Below, piece by piece: positions 7,130 through 16,390 of a stretch of DNA of 37,390 nt. The position numbers and the translations under genes are program-made. The notes under the pieces are model-generated. The model was given only the letters and a program-made list of their open reading frames with translations, ran no database searches and was not told the origin of the DNA. Source of the DNA: Psychromonas sp. MB-3u-54 (GTDB taxonomy: Bacteria; Pseudomonadota; Gammaproteobacteria; Enterobacterales; Psychromonadaceae); assembly GCF_002836415.1 (NCBI RefSeq), contig NZ_PJBP01000107.1:1-37390 (forward strand). Direction: 5' to 3'. Position 1 is the stretch's first letter. Every line of letters begins with the position of its first letter.

Positions 7130-8584
7130 ATGAGTATTTCATGGGACAATTATAATCCGGATCATCTTAATGATGAGCTAATAGATGAGAAAGGAATGCC
7201 CAAACTTACTGCGCGGCGCCTGGTAGAACATTTGCAGTCACTCGATGTTAATGAACTGGAATCACGGCGGCAATTCGCCGAAGTGACCATTCAGGAGATG
7301 GGGATCAGTTTTGCGGTTTATTCCGAAAAGGGAAATATCGACAGAGTGTGGCCCTTTGACATTATTCCGCGGATAATTTCTGCCAAGCAATGGGATAAAA
7401 CAGCCGCGGGGCTGAAGCAGCGCCTTAAAGCGTTAAACATGTTTATCGCGGATTTGTATGGCGAACAGCTGATTATCAAAGAGGGTATTGTTCCTGAACA
7501 TCTTATCACTCATTCTAAAAATTTCCGTCCAGAATGTATTGGTATGAAACCTGCCTATGGTGTTTGGGCACATATCTGCGGCACCGATCTGGTCTGTGAA
7601 GCTGACGGTGAATTCCATGTGTTGGAAGATAACCTGCGGGTGCCCTCTGGTGTCTCCTATATGCTTGAAAACAGAGCTATTACTAAGCGAGTATTACCGG
7701 AGTTGTTTGAACAAAAGAACATTAAATCGATAGACGACTATCCGGATCGATTATTTGACATGCTGGTTTCTCTCTCCCCGCGCAAAATAAAAATGCCTGA
7801 AATCGTGGTACTGACACCCGGCATCCATAATTCCGCCTATTTTGAACATGCTTACCTCGCCCAGCAGATGGGCATAGAATTGGTCGAGGGAAATGACCTG
7901 GTCGTTGGTGATGATGACTGCGTTTATATGCGTACTATCACTGGACTTGATCGGGTGGATGTGATTTATCGGCGTATTGATGATCTGTTTCTTGATCCCG
8001 AGGTTTTCAGAAAAGATTCGACACTGGGTGTCCCGGGTTTAATGCGTGCCTGGCTGGCTGGAAATGTGGCATTGGCGAATGCACCGGGTGCCGGTGTGGC
8101 CGATGATAAGGTGGTGTATGCCTATGTCCCGGATATGATTCGTTACTATCTCAAGGAGGAGCCGCTGCTACCGAATGTTAAAACCTATCTTTGTGATGAC
8201 CCGGTTCAACGTCAGTATGTTCTTGATAACCTTGATAAACTGGTGATTAAGCCGGCAAATGAATCCGGTGGTTACGGAATGTTGATTGGACCGCATTCCA
8301 GCAAGCAGGAGCAGGCCCATTTTGCGGAGTTAATTAAATCTGATCCGCGTAACTATATTGCCCAACCCACCCTGAATCTATCGACTGCCCCAACGCTGAT
8401 AGGTAAAGGTTGTATTGAACCGCGTCATATGGATTTGAGGCCTTTTGTTCTACAGGGGAAGGATATCTATGTCACCACTGGAGGATTAACCCGTGTGGCA
8501 ATGAAAAAAGGTTCCCTGGTGGTGAATTCCTCTCAGGGTGGGGGAAGTAAAGATACCTGGATTGTCAAATCGGAGAAAAATTGA
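7130..8584 (+). CDS. Circularly permuted ATP-grasp family protein (DUF404/DUF407)
   Basis: About 484 residues from the ATG at 7130, which has GGAG five bases upstream; an in-frame ATG at 7082 lacks a ribosome site. The sequence follows the circularly permuted ATP-grasp family from SWDNYNPDHLNDELID to its C-terminus. Visible landmarks include HVLEDNLRVPSGVSYMLENR, IVVLTPGIHNSAYFEHAYLA, VDVIYRRIDD, and the nucleotide-binding LVIKPANESGGYGMLIG followed by YIAQPTLNLS. Family members are predicted to ligate amino acids or peptides using ATP (amidoligases); no substrate is established. First gene of the operon: its stop overlaps the next start as TGATG. It pairs with the alpha-E and transglutaminase genes that follow. 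A second, fused version is at 12920. Confidence 0.92.
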   Translation: MSISWDNYNPDHLNDELIDEKGMPKLTARRLVEHLQSLDVNELESRRQFAEVTIQEMGISFAVYSEKGNIDRVWPFDIIPRIISAKQWDKTAAGLKQRLKALNMFIADLYGEQLIIKEGIVPEHLITHSKNFRPECIGMKPAYGVWAHICGTDLVCEADGEFHVLEDNLRVPSGVSYMLENRAITKRVLPELFEQKNIKSIDDYPDRLFDMLVSLSPRKIKMPEIVVLTPGIHNSAYFEHAYLAQQMGIELVEGNDLVVGDDDCVYMRTITGLDRVDVIYRRIDDLFLDPEVFRKDSTLGVPGLMRAWLAGNVALANAPGAGVADDKVVYAYVPDMIRYYLKEEPLLPNVKTYLCDDPVQRQYVLDNLDKLVIKPANESGGYGMLIGPHSSKQEQAHFAELIKSDPRNYIAQPTLNLSTAPTLIGKGCIEPRHMDLRPFVLQGKDIYVTTGGLTRVAMKKGSLVVNSSQGGGSKDTWIVKSEKN

Positions 8585-9525
8585 TGTTATCTAAATTAGC
8601 GGAAAGACTTTATTGGATGGCACGCTATATAGAGCGGGTTGAAAATACCGCAAGACTGGTCAGTGTTTACGATCAGCTGCTGCTTGATTTGCCGCAGGAG
8701 ACGGGGATCAGTTGGTATAACCTGATTATTCTAAACAGTGCTGAATCTCTCTTTTTAGCGCGTTATGAGAACCGTAATGAACACAATGTGGTTAAATTTT
8801 TACTTGCCGATGACAGCAATCCATCGTCTCTCCTGTCGTCAATTCGGGGGCTGCGTGAAAATGTCAGAACTTCCCGGGATCTATTACCCAAAGAAACCTG
8901 GAAAATTGTTAATGAACTTTATATTTTTGCCCGGGACAATATAAAACTGGGTATCAATCGCAGCCGCAGAAATCAGTTTCTGGAAGAGATGGTCAAGCGT
9001 TGTCAGCAGATTAACGGCCTGTTGAATGGCACTATGAGTCGTGATGCGGCCAGTCATTTTTTGAGTTTAGGCTGCAGTCTGGAGCGAGCAGATATGCTTA
9101 CCCGGTTACTGGATGCCGGTGCTGCGGTGTTACTCAGCGAGCTCGATAGCGAACTCAATATTCAAGAAGTTGTGTGGGGTAATGTACTGCGCTCCAGCAG
9201 TGCTCACATGAGTTACAGAAGAACCGTGCGCAGTGCGGTAGGTGCTCGGGATGTGGTTGCTTTTTTATTGCAGGATCCCTATTTTCCGCGCAGTTTCCAA
9301 TTTTGTTTGAATCAGATTCAGGATGCGGCCAGAAGTTTGCCTAATGGCGACGAGGTTGTCAGTTATATTGAAAAAGCATTAATAGCGCCCTATGACCTGA
9401 TCAAAGAGGATGCGCTTGATGAAAAATTCCGAGAATATCTGAATCAGTTGCAGCTCGAACTGCAGCAGGTGCATATTTGCATCAGCGGGTGCTGGTTCCC
9501 GTCCTATGAACGGAGTGCCATATGA
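8584..9525 (+). CDS. Alpha-E domain protein (DUF403)
   Basis: About 313 residues, all helical in appearance, starting with the family signature LAERLYWMARYIERVENTARL. The alpha-E domain is named for its conserved glutamates and is almost always found next to, or fused with, the circularly permuted ATP-grasp domain; its reaction is unknown. The ATG at 8584 overlaps the upstream stop (TGATG), and its own stop overlaps the next ATG (ATGA at 9522-9525), so translation is probably coupled on both sides. A homologous domain forms the C-terminal half of the protein at 12920. No signal peptide or membrane segment. Confidence 0.92.
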   Translation: MLSKLAERLYWMARYIERVENTARLVSVYDQLLLDLPQETGISWYNLIILNSAESLFLARYENRNEHNVVKFLLADDSNPSSLLSSIRGLRENVRTSRDLLPKETWKIVNELYIFARDNIKLGINRSRRNQFLEEMVKRCQQINGLLNGTMSRDAASHFLSLGCSLERADMLTRLLDAGAAVLLSELDSELNIQEVVWGNVLRSSSAHMSYRRTVRSAVGARDVVAFLLQDPYFPRSFQFCLNQIQDAARSLPNGDEVVSYIEKALIAPYDLIKEDALDEKFREYLNQLQLELQQVHICISGCWFPSYERSAI

Positions 9526-12500
9526 GTGTCCGAGTCGCAATAAATCATGTTACTGAGTATCATTTTGATCGTGCAGTCAGTTTGACCGCTCATACTATTC
9601 GGCTCCGCCCGGCGGCACATAGCCGGACACCGATCAAAGCTTATTCCTTGAAGGTAAGTCCTGAGAATCATTTTATTAACTGGCAGCAGGATCCTTTTGG
9701 TAATTTTTTAGCCCGCTTGGTTTTTCCTGAAAAAAGCGATTATCTGCGTGTCGAGGTGGAGGTGATTGCTGATATGACGGTTATTAATCCATTTGATTTC
9801 TTTCTGGAAGAATCGGTGGAAAGCTTTCCCTTTAAATATGATCGAAGCCTGAAAAAAGATTTAAAGCCTTATCTGGAAATTGTTGATCGCGGGCAGTTGA
9901 TCCGTGACTGGGTTGACTCGGTGCCTAAAAAATCGTTAGCGACGAATGATTTTCTGGTTTATCTGAATCAGCGCTTAGAAAAAGAGATCAATTACAATAT
10001 TCGCATGGAACAGGGGGTACAAAGTAGCGATACCACGCTGCAGCTGGGGCGCGGTTCCTGTCGTGACTCAGCTTGGTTGCTGGTGCAGATTCTGCGCCAT
10101 ATCGGACTTGCTGCGCGCTTTGTCTCCGGTTATTTGATCCAACTGGTGGCCGATGTTAAAGCGTTGGATGGTCCCTCTGGTCCGGAAAAAGATTTTACTG
10201 ATCTGCATGCCTGGTGTGAAGTTTATATCCCGGGTGCCGGCTGGGTTGGTCTTGATCCAACATCCGGCTTATTTGCAGGAGAAGGGCATATTCCATTGGC
10301 CTGCACCCCGTCACCACAGTCAGCCGCCCCGATTTCCGGAGGAACTGAAAAATGTGAAGTAGCATTTACCTTCAGCAATGAGGTGACGCGGATTCATGAA
10401 GACCCGCGAGTGACCAAGCCTTATACTCAGCAGCAGTGGCAATATATTGATGCACTCGGTAAAGCCGTGGATCAACAGCTATTGGAGCAGGATGTACGCT
10501 TGACTATGGGTGGCGAGCCGACCTTTGTCTCCGTTGATGATATGGACTCAGCCCAGTGGAATACCGAAGCACTTGGCAAAGAAAAACTGAGCCTGTCGAA
10601 GGATCTGCTGCTGCGCTTACAGCAGAAATTTGCCCCGGGTGGTCTGCTTCATTACGGTCAGGGAAAATGGTATCCCGGCGAAGAGATCCCGCGCTGGGCG
10701 CTGGGCTGTTTCTGGCGCAGCGATGGCAAGCCTTTGTGGCGAGAGCCAAAACTGCTGGCAAGGGCTGATCAAGACTACGGTGTAACCTGCCAGCAAGCAG
10801 AAGCCTTTGCAAATAAACTGGCCAGCGCGGCTGGACTCGACCCTGTTGCTGTGCTGCCGGCCTATGAAGACACGCTCTATTATCTGTGGAAGGAACAGAC
10901 CTTACCGGACAATATTGATCCTTTAAGCGCGACGTTCAAAGATGGTCTGGAAAGGCAAAAAATGGCGCAGCTGTTATCTCAGGGGCTAAACTTGCCCGTA
11001 GGATACTGCCTGCCGCTGAGCTGGAACAGTACCAGTAAACGCTGGCGTACCAGTGTCTGGCCACTTCGCCGCAATACGCTGACGCTTATTCCGGGTGACT
11101 CTTCGATGGGACTGCGACTGCCTTTAAATTCTCTGCCCGAGCGTGCTGAAGAATATCAGGATATTGAAAATTTTCGAGATCCGTTTGCACCCGCCGAGCC
11201 ACTGCCGGAAGCCGGACAACGTGTTTTACAGGCTGGTCTGGATCCTAATACTCCAGAACAGCCGTCAAATAAAGTAAAAGTGGTCAGAACCTCTTTGTGT
11301 ATCGAGCCGCGAAATGGTTGTCTCTATCTGTTTTTACCGCCGCTGGAACGCCTTGAGCACTATGTGGCACTGATCGAACTGATTGAGAATATCGCTGCTG
11401 AGTGTGATCTGCCGGTGGTGATTGAAGGTTATGAGCCCCCCAAAGATGACCGCATACTTTGTTTCAAGGTAACACCTGATCCTGGCGTGATTGAAGTCAA
11501 TATCCACCCGGTAAAGCACTGGTCAGAACTGGTTGATAACACCTCAGTGCTCTATGAGGAAGCTCGATTAGCGCGACTGGTCGCTGAGAAGTTTATGCTC
11601 GACGGTCGTCATACCGGCACGGGTGGCGGCAATCATATAACGCTGGGCGCTGCGACGGCCGGTGACAGTCCCTTTCTGCGCCGACCTGATCTGCTGCGCA
11701 GTTTTATCACCTACTGGCAGCATCATCCGGGACTCTCCTACTTGTTTTCCGGCATGTTTATCGGTCCGACCAGCCAGGCGCCTCGTGTCGACGAAGGCCG
11801 CGAGGAAATGCTCTATGAGCTGGAAGTCGCCTTTTCACTGATGCCGGACGGCGAGTCTGCACAGCCGTGGTTGGTGGATCGATTGATGCGCAATCTGCTG
11901 GTGGATATTACCGGCAATACACACCGCTCTGAATTCTGTATTGATAAGCTTTATTCTCCCGGTTCATCCTCCGGGCGTCAGGGACTGCTTGAGTTCCGCA
12001 GTTTCGAAATGCCGCCCCATCCGCAAATGGCCCTGGTACAGGCATTGCTTATCCGCTGTCTGGTTGCCCGCTTCTGGCGGGATCCTTACCACAAGCCGCT
12101 GGTACGCTGGGGCACTGAACTGCATGACCGTTTTATGTTGCCGCATTATGTTTGGGCTGATCTGCGCGAGGTTGTGAAGGATCTGCTGCGCCATGATATT
12201 CCTTTTCAATTACCCTGGCTGGCGCCGTTTGAGGAGTTCCGTTTTCCTCATTATGGCAGTGTCCAGCTGGATAATATCAAGCTCGAACTGCGCTGGGCGA
12301 TTGAGCCCTGGCATGTACTGGGTGAGGAGATCGGGAGTACGGGCACCGCCCGCTATGTCGATTCATCGGTAGAAAGGTTACAGGTAAAGCTGCAGGGATT
12401 GACGCCCGAGCGCTATGTGCTGGCTTGTAATGGACGTCGTATCCCTCTGCATTCGACTGGTCGAAACGGTGAGTATGTTGCCGGTGTGCGCTATAAGGCC

Positions 12501-12857
12501 TGGCAGCCACACTCAGCACTGCATCCAACAATAGGGGTGCATTCGCCACTGGTGTTTGACGTGATTGATACCTGGAACGGCCAAACTATCGGTGGCTGTA
12601 CTTACCATGTGGTGCATCCCGGAGGCCGAAGTTATGACACGCAGCCGGTGAATGCGCTGGAAGCCGAATCACGGCGGATCAACCGTTTCTGGGACATTGA
12701 CCATACGCCAAAAAAGCGGATACATATGCCGGAATTTAATGGCATAAGGGAATTTTTTATCAATCAGATGCCACCCCGGCCGATGGCTCCGCCTGCGGAG
12801 CAACCAACGGGAGAATATCCTTATACACTTGATTTGCGGCGGGCAATGGAAAATTAA
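9522..12857 (+). CDS. Large transglutaminase-like protein with DUF2126 region
   Basis: 1111 residues. The N-terminal part is a bacterial transglutaminase-like module: beta domain about 1-100, catalytic core with Cys180 (GRGSCRDSAW), His229 (DLHAWCEVYIPG) and Asp245 (GLDPTSG). From about residue 320 (DVRLTMGGEPTFVSVDDMD) it continues as the long DUF2126 region, including GRHTGTGGGNHITLG, FRSFEMPPHPQMALVQ and the glycine/histidine-rich C-terminal part. The DUF2126 arrangement resembles a glutamate-cysteine-ligase-like (GCS2/GS fold) enzyme in published domain analyses, so protease-like and ligase-like activities may be joined in one chain; this is known from family work, not shown here. ATG overlaps the alpha-E stop. 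A 62-bp gap separates it from the next gene. The region is visibly richer in G+C than the flanking repeats. Confidence 0.92.
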   Translation: MSVRVAINHVTEYHFDRAVSLTAHTIRLRPAAHSRTPIKAYSLKVSPENHFINWQQDPFGNFLARLVFPEKSDYLRVEVEVIADMTVINPFDFFLEESVESFPFKYDRSLKKDLKPYLEIVDRGQLIRDWVDSVPKKSLATNDFLVYLNQRLEKEINYNIRMEQGVQSSDTTLQLGRGSCRDSAWLLVQILRHIGLAARFVSGYLIQLVADVKALDGPSGPEKDFTDLHAWCEVYIPGAGWVGLDPTSGLFAGEGHIPLACTPSPQSAAPISGGTEKCEVAFTFSNEVTRIHEDPRVTKPYTQQQWQYIDALGKAVDQQLLEQDVRLTMGGEPTFVSVDDMDSAQWNTEALGKEKLSLSKDLLLRLQQKFAPGGLLHYGQGKWYPGEEIPRWALGCFWRSDGKPLWREPKLLARADQDYGVTCQQAEAFANKLASAAGLDPVAVLPAYEDTLYYLWKEQTLPDNIDPLSATFKDGLERQKMAQLLSQGLNLPVGYCLPLSWNSTSKRWRTSVWPLRRNTLTLIPGDSSMGLRLPLNSLPERAEEYQDIENFRDPFAPAEPLPEAGQRVLQAGLDPNTPEQPSNKVKVVRTSLCIEPRNGCLYLFLPPLERLEHYVALIELIENIAAECDLPVVIEGYEPPKDDRILCFKVTPDPGVIEVNIHPVKHWSELVDNTSVLYEEARLARLVAEKFMLDGRHTGTGGGNHITLGAATAGDSPFLRRPDLLRSFITYWQHHPGLSYLFSGMFIGPTSQAPRVDEGREEMLYELEVAFSLMPDGESAQPWLVDRLMRNLLVDITGNTHRSEFCIDKLYSPGSSSGRQGLLEFRSFEMPPHPQMALVQALLIRCLVARFWRDPYHKPLVRWGTELHDRFMLPHYVWADLREVVKDLLRHDIPFQLPWLAPFEEFRFPHYGSVQLDNIKLELRWAIEPWHVLGEEIGSTGTARYVDSSVERLQVKLQGLTPERYVLACNGRRIPLHSTGRNGEYVAGVRYKAWQPHSALHPTIGVHSPLVFDVIDTWNGQTIGGCTYHVVHPGGRSYDTQPVNALEAESRRINRFWDIDHTPKKRIHMPEFNGIREFFINQMPPRPMAPPAEQPTGEYPYTLDLRRAMEN

Positions 12858-12919
12858 TATTTTAATGGCCCTTTGTAAATAATGTAAATAGCAATACTTA
12901 ATATGGATGCGATGAATCA

Positions 12920-15472
12920 ATGAAAATATCTGCGCCAGGAAAACCGGATGAACTGCACTATGCAATAAGCGCTGAAGGTTATGATGAGGTTTATGGTCAT
13001 CAGACACAAATGCGGGAGCATTGGCTTTACCTTTTTGAAGCCCTGAAAACGCTTGGTCCCGATGGAATTCGTGAGCGTCAGTTAAAGGCGCAGCGAATTT
13101 TTCGTGACGACGGTGCTACCTACAATCCAGAGTCATCGGCCAGTCCGCAATCCTGGCAACTGGATCCTGTTCCAGTGCTGCTGCAGAGTGAAGAATGGGC
13201 GGTAATTGAATCCGGTCTGCTGGAAAGGGCCGAGCTATTCAACCTTATTCTGAAAGATGTTTATGGAAAGCGTGAACTGATTCATCATGGCGTTCTGCCA
13301 CCAGAACTGGTGTTTGCCCATGGTGGTTTTTTGCGTGCCTGCCAGGGACTGTCGCTACCCGGAGAGCACCAACTGGTGCTGCACACAACCGATATGGTCC
13401 GTGATAGCAAAGGTGAGATGATTATTATTGGGGATCGCACTCAGTCACCCAGTGGTGCCGGTTATGCGCTGGAAAATAGGACGGTGATGTCGCGTGTACT
13501 TCCCTCGTTGTTTCGAGAAAGTCATGTCCATCGTCTGTCACTCTTTTTCCAGTCGTTGCGGATCAAACTTAATACCTTAGCCAGTCAGATAACCTCCGAG
13601 CGGCCGCGTATTGTTATTCTGACCCCCGGTGCCTACAGCGAAACCTATTTCGAACATACTTATCTGGCCAACTATCTGGGCTATCCTTTGGTGCAGGGCA
13701 GTGATCTGCTGGTCAGCCAAGGTTATCTGTATATGAAGTCTTTGGGGGGACGAGAAAGGGTTGACGTGGTGCTGCGCCGAGTGGATGATTCTTTTTGTGA
13801 TCCGGTTGAGCTGCGGGGGGATTCCCAGCTGGGGGTCGCCGGTTTATTGGACGTGGTGCGTTCAGGACATGTGATTGTGGTCAACCCTCTGGGTTCGGGC
13901 TTTCTTGAAAATCCAGCTTTACTGCGTTATTTACCGCAGATTAGCCAGCATTTTATGGGGCGTGAATTGCGTTTGAGTTCTGCCCCGACCTATTGGTGTG
14001 GTGAACCGCAGGATCTTGCCTATGTGCTCGCACATCTTGATAGTCTGGTGATTAAACCTATCATTCGGAAAAGGGGGGATGAAAGCATTTTCGGATCTCA
14101 GCTCAATGCCCCTCAGCGTCAGGAGCTGGCTTTAAAAATCAAGTGTAAACCCGGGGATTTCGTGGCTCAAGTGTATATTCAACCCTCGAATACCCCTTCC
14201 TGGCTGAGTCCTCAACTTGTCCCTCGACCGGCTGTATTACGGACCTTTGCGGTGGCCAGCAACTCGTCTTACACTGTGATGCCCGGTGGATTGACCCGAA
14301 TAGGCACAGGAAATGAGAACATGAGTCTGAGTAATCATAGGGGGGCTATCAGTAAGGATACTTGGGTCTTAGCATCCGAACCGGAAAAACAGCTATCGCT
14401 TAGCGCTCACACTGTTGCTACTGCGGCTGGAGCCGTCAAACTCCATGTCGCTTTCCCCTGCCGCGTGGTTGAAAATTTATACTGGATGGGACGTTATGCC
14501 GAGCGGGCCGAATCTGCATTACGTTTGCTGCGTACCGTTTTTATCCAGTTGAACAGCTTTGATAATGTGCCTGAGCAGATTCGATTATTGTTGCGTACGG
14601 TCACTGAATTGACCGGTACTTTTCCCGGATTTACGGTGGTTGATGCACAGATGCAGCAGCAGCCGGAAGCTGAGTTGCTGTCTGTTATTCTCGATAGAAG
14701 CCGCACGGGCAGTATTAGTGCGAGTCTCCATTCATTGCTGGACTGCACCGATCAGATTAAAGAGATGATGTCATCGGATACACAAAAAGTGGTAAACGAT
14801 CTGCGCGATGGGCTGTCCAGCTTGAAAGATGCTTTGCAACCCGGACTTAATTCCGCGCCAGAAGAAGCACTCGATCCGTTAGTAACGACTCTGCTCGCGT
14901 TGGCTGGTCTGTGGCAGGATAGTATGGTGCGCGCACTTGGATGGCGCTTTATGGATATGGGCCGCCGGGTTGAAAAAGCATTACAGTCAATCCGCTTAAT
15001 CCGTTCATCACTTGTGCCGGTGTTACCGGAACAGCAACAGTTTCAGACTCTAGAGGCTATTTTGTTGAATTCTGAATCTCTAATAACATTTCGTCGTCGT
15101 CAATATGATGGTAGCGGTATGATGCAGGGACTGGAACTTTTACTTCTTGATCGCAGCAATCCCCGATCTGTGTTGTATCAGATAGCCTTGCTGCGCGAGC
15201 ATTTAACAGAATTGCCAACCGCCGCTCACGGACAGGGACTGGCCGATGAAGACAGGTTTCTGCTGGAGGCATCAACTGCCTTGCAGCTCTGTTCACTTGA
15301 GCAACTGGTCGCGGAGAATCAGGAAACCGGTACACGTTCTGAACTTGAAAAGCTGCTCTCCCGTGTCCAATATTTGTTGGAGGCGACTTCAGCTCAAATC
15401 AGTCATAAATACTTTGATCAGATCAAAGCATATCATCAACTCGTACGTCTCGACTGGGATGGAGAATTATGA
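12920..15472 (+). CDS. Fused circularly permuted ATP-grasp and alpha-E protein
   Basis: 850 residues. The first about 500 residues are a second circularly permuted ATP-grasp domain (ISAEGYDEVYG, LILKDVYGKRELIHHGVLPPEL, RTQSPSGAGYALENR, IVILTPGAYSETYFEHTYLA, VDVVLRRVDD). From about 512 (CRVVENLYWMGRYAERAESAL) it is an alpha-E domain. So it is the fused counterpart of the two genes at 7130 and 8584. The lysine segment reads LVIKPIIRKRGDESIFG, without the SGGYG glycine loop of the first protein; this looks like the usual form of the fused subgroup rather than damage. ATG at 12920 has only a weak ribosome site. Its stop overlaps the ATG of the next transglutaminase (ATGA at 15469). Confidence 0.92.
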   Translation: MKISAPGKPDELHYAISAEGYDEVYGHQTQMREHWLYLFEALKTLGPDGIRERQLKAQRIFRDDGATYNPESSASPQSWQLDPVPVLLQSEEWAVIESGLLERAELFNLILKDVYGKRELIHHGVLPPELVFAHGGFLRACQGLSLPGEHQLVLHTTDMVRDSKGEMIIIGDRTQSPSGAGYALENRTVMSRVLPSLFRESHVHRLSLFFQSLRIKLNTLASQITSERPRIVILTPGAYSETYFEHTYLANYLGYPLVQGSDLLVSQGYLYMKSLGGRERVDVVLRRVDDSFCDPVELRGDSQLGVAGLLDVVRSGHVIVVNPLGSGFLENPALLRYLPQISQHFMGRELRLSSAPTYWCGEPQDLAYVLAHLDSLVIKPIIRKRGDESIFGSQLNAPQRQELALKIKCKPGDFVAQVYIQPSNTPSWLSPQLVPRPAVLRTFAVASNSSYTVMPGGLTRIGTGNENMSLSNHRGAISKDTWVLASEPEKQLSLSAHTVATAAGAVKLHVAFPCRVVENLYWMGRYAERAESALRLLRTVFIQLNSFDNVPEQIRLLLRTVTELTGTFPGFTVVDAQMQQQPEAELLSVILDRSRTGSISASLHSLLDCTDQIKEMMSSDTQKVVNDLRDGLSSLKDALQPGLNSAPEEALDPLVTTLLALAGLWQDSMVRALGWRFMDMGRRVEKALQSIRLIRSSLVPVLPEQQQFQTLEAILLNSESLITFRRRQYDGSGMMQGLELLLLDRSNPRSVLYQIALLREHLTELPTAAHGQGLADEDRFLLEASTALQLCSLEQLVAENQETGTRSELEKLLSRVQYLLEATSAQISHKYFDQIKAYHQLVRLDWDGEL

Positions 15473-16368
15473 TTTACCGTGTTCGTCATATCACTCATTA
15501 TGAGTATGAAAAGCCAGTCACCCTGAGTTATAACCGGGCCTATCTGCTGCCAAGAAATACGACTTATCAGCATTGCATGAGCAGCACTATCAATATATCT
15601 CCCGGCGATACAGCAGGGCAGGAGCGATATGACTATTTTGGCAACCGAGTGTACTTTTTTTCGTTGGAACTGCCCCATAATGAACTGATCATTGATATCA
15701 GCAGTGATATTCAAATTAAGGAAAAAAAGTATGGTCTTGAGGGGAAACTCAATTTTGATCAGGGAGTGACCTGCAGCCAGGCTCTGCAGGCGCTGCATCA
15801 GGGAGGGGATGCCGCATTATTAGATGCCCGGGAATTTGTATTGGATTCCCCGATGATAATTTCTTCGGCTGGATTGCGCGAATATGCCGCTGTTTCCTTT
15901 CATTTTAAGCGCACTCTACTGTCGGCGGTAAGAGAATTGAATCAGCGGATCTATGCTGACTTTACCTATGATCCTGAATCAACCATTATTGCGACGCCCT
16001 TGGCTGAGGTATTGTTGAACAAGCGGGGTGTCTGTCAGGATTTTGCTCAACTTGCGATTGGTTGTCTGCGCTCACTCGGTTTTCCAGCCCGTTACATTAG
16101 TGGGTATCTGGAAACTTTCCCGCCGCCTGGACAGGAAAAAATGCTTGGCAGTGGAGCCTCTCATGCCTGGTTTTCTGTTTATATCCCGGGTGAAGGATGG
16201 TTTGAATTTGATCCTACCAACAATAATATTCCGGCTGAGCACCATATCACAACCGCATGGGGACGTGATTATGGTGATGTTTCGCCACTCCGAGGGGTGT
16301 TTTTTGATGGTGGTAAGAACCAAAAGCTGAACGTTTCTGTTGATGTCAGTCGGATTGAAACGGATTGA
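15469..16368 (+). CDS. Transglutaminase-like protein, last gene of the operon
   Basis: 299 residues. The N-terminal beta domain is about 1-90 (YRVRHITHYEYEKPVTLSYN, a typical bacterial transglutaminase N-terminus). The core has Cys189 (RGVCQDFAQ), His232 (SHAWFSVYIPG) and Asp248 (EFDPTNN), followed by ITTAWGRDYGDVSPLRG. No signal peptide. It partners the fused ATP-grasp/alpha-E protein through an ATGA overlap, repeating the order of the first gene set. The last five codons run into a 10-bp direct repeat, and the stop TGA is inside its second unit, so the original C-terminus may have been different. Confidence 0.93.
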   Translation: MIYRVRHITHYEYEKPVTLSYNRAYLLPRNTTYQHCMSSTINISPGDTAGQERYDYFGNRVYFFSLELPHNELIIDISSDIQIKEKKYGLEGKLNFDQGVTCSQALQALHQGGDAALLDAREFVLDSPMIISSAGLREYAAVSFHFKRTLLSAVRELNQRIYADFTYDPESTIIATPLAEVLLNKRGVCQDFAQLAIGCLRSLGFPARYISGYLETFPPPGQEKMLGSGASHAWFSVYIPGEGWFEFDPTNNNIPAEHHITTAWGRDYGDVSPLRGVFFDGGKNQKLNVSVDVSRIETD

Positions 16369-16390
16369 AACGGATTGAAACGGATTGAAA
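16351..16390 (+). repeat. Four exact copies of a 10-bp tandem repeat
   Basis: CGGATTGAAA occurs four times in a row, at 16351, 16361, 16371 and 16381. The first unit and part of the second code for the end of the transglutaminase (RIETD then stop). One unit would give a longer tail (RIETGRTK...); two or more units give the present stop. Confidence 0.95.

Noticed and set aside
10504-10812. Frames opposite or overlapping the large operon genes
   Set aside because: They are antisense or out-of-frame shadows of genes with clear catalytic motifs.
16351-16390. CRISPR-like short repeat
   Set aside because: Units are 10 bp with no spacers; this is a plain tandem repeat.
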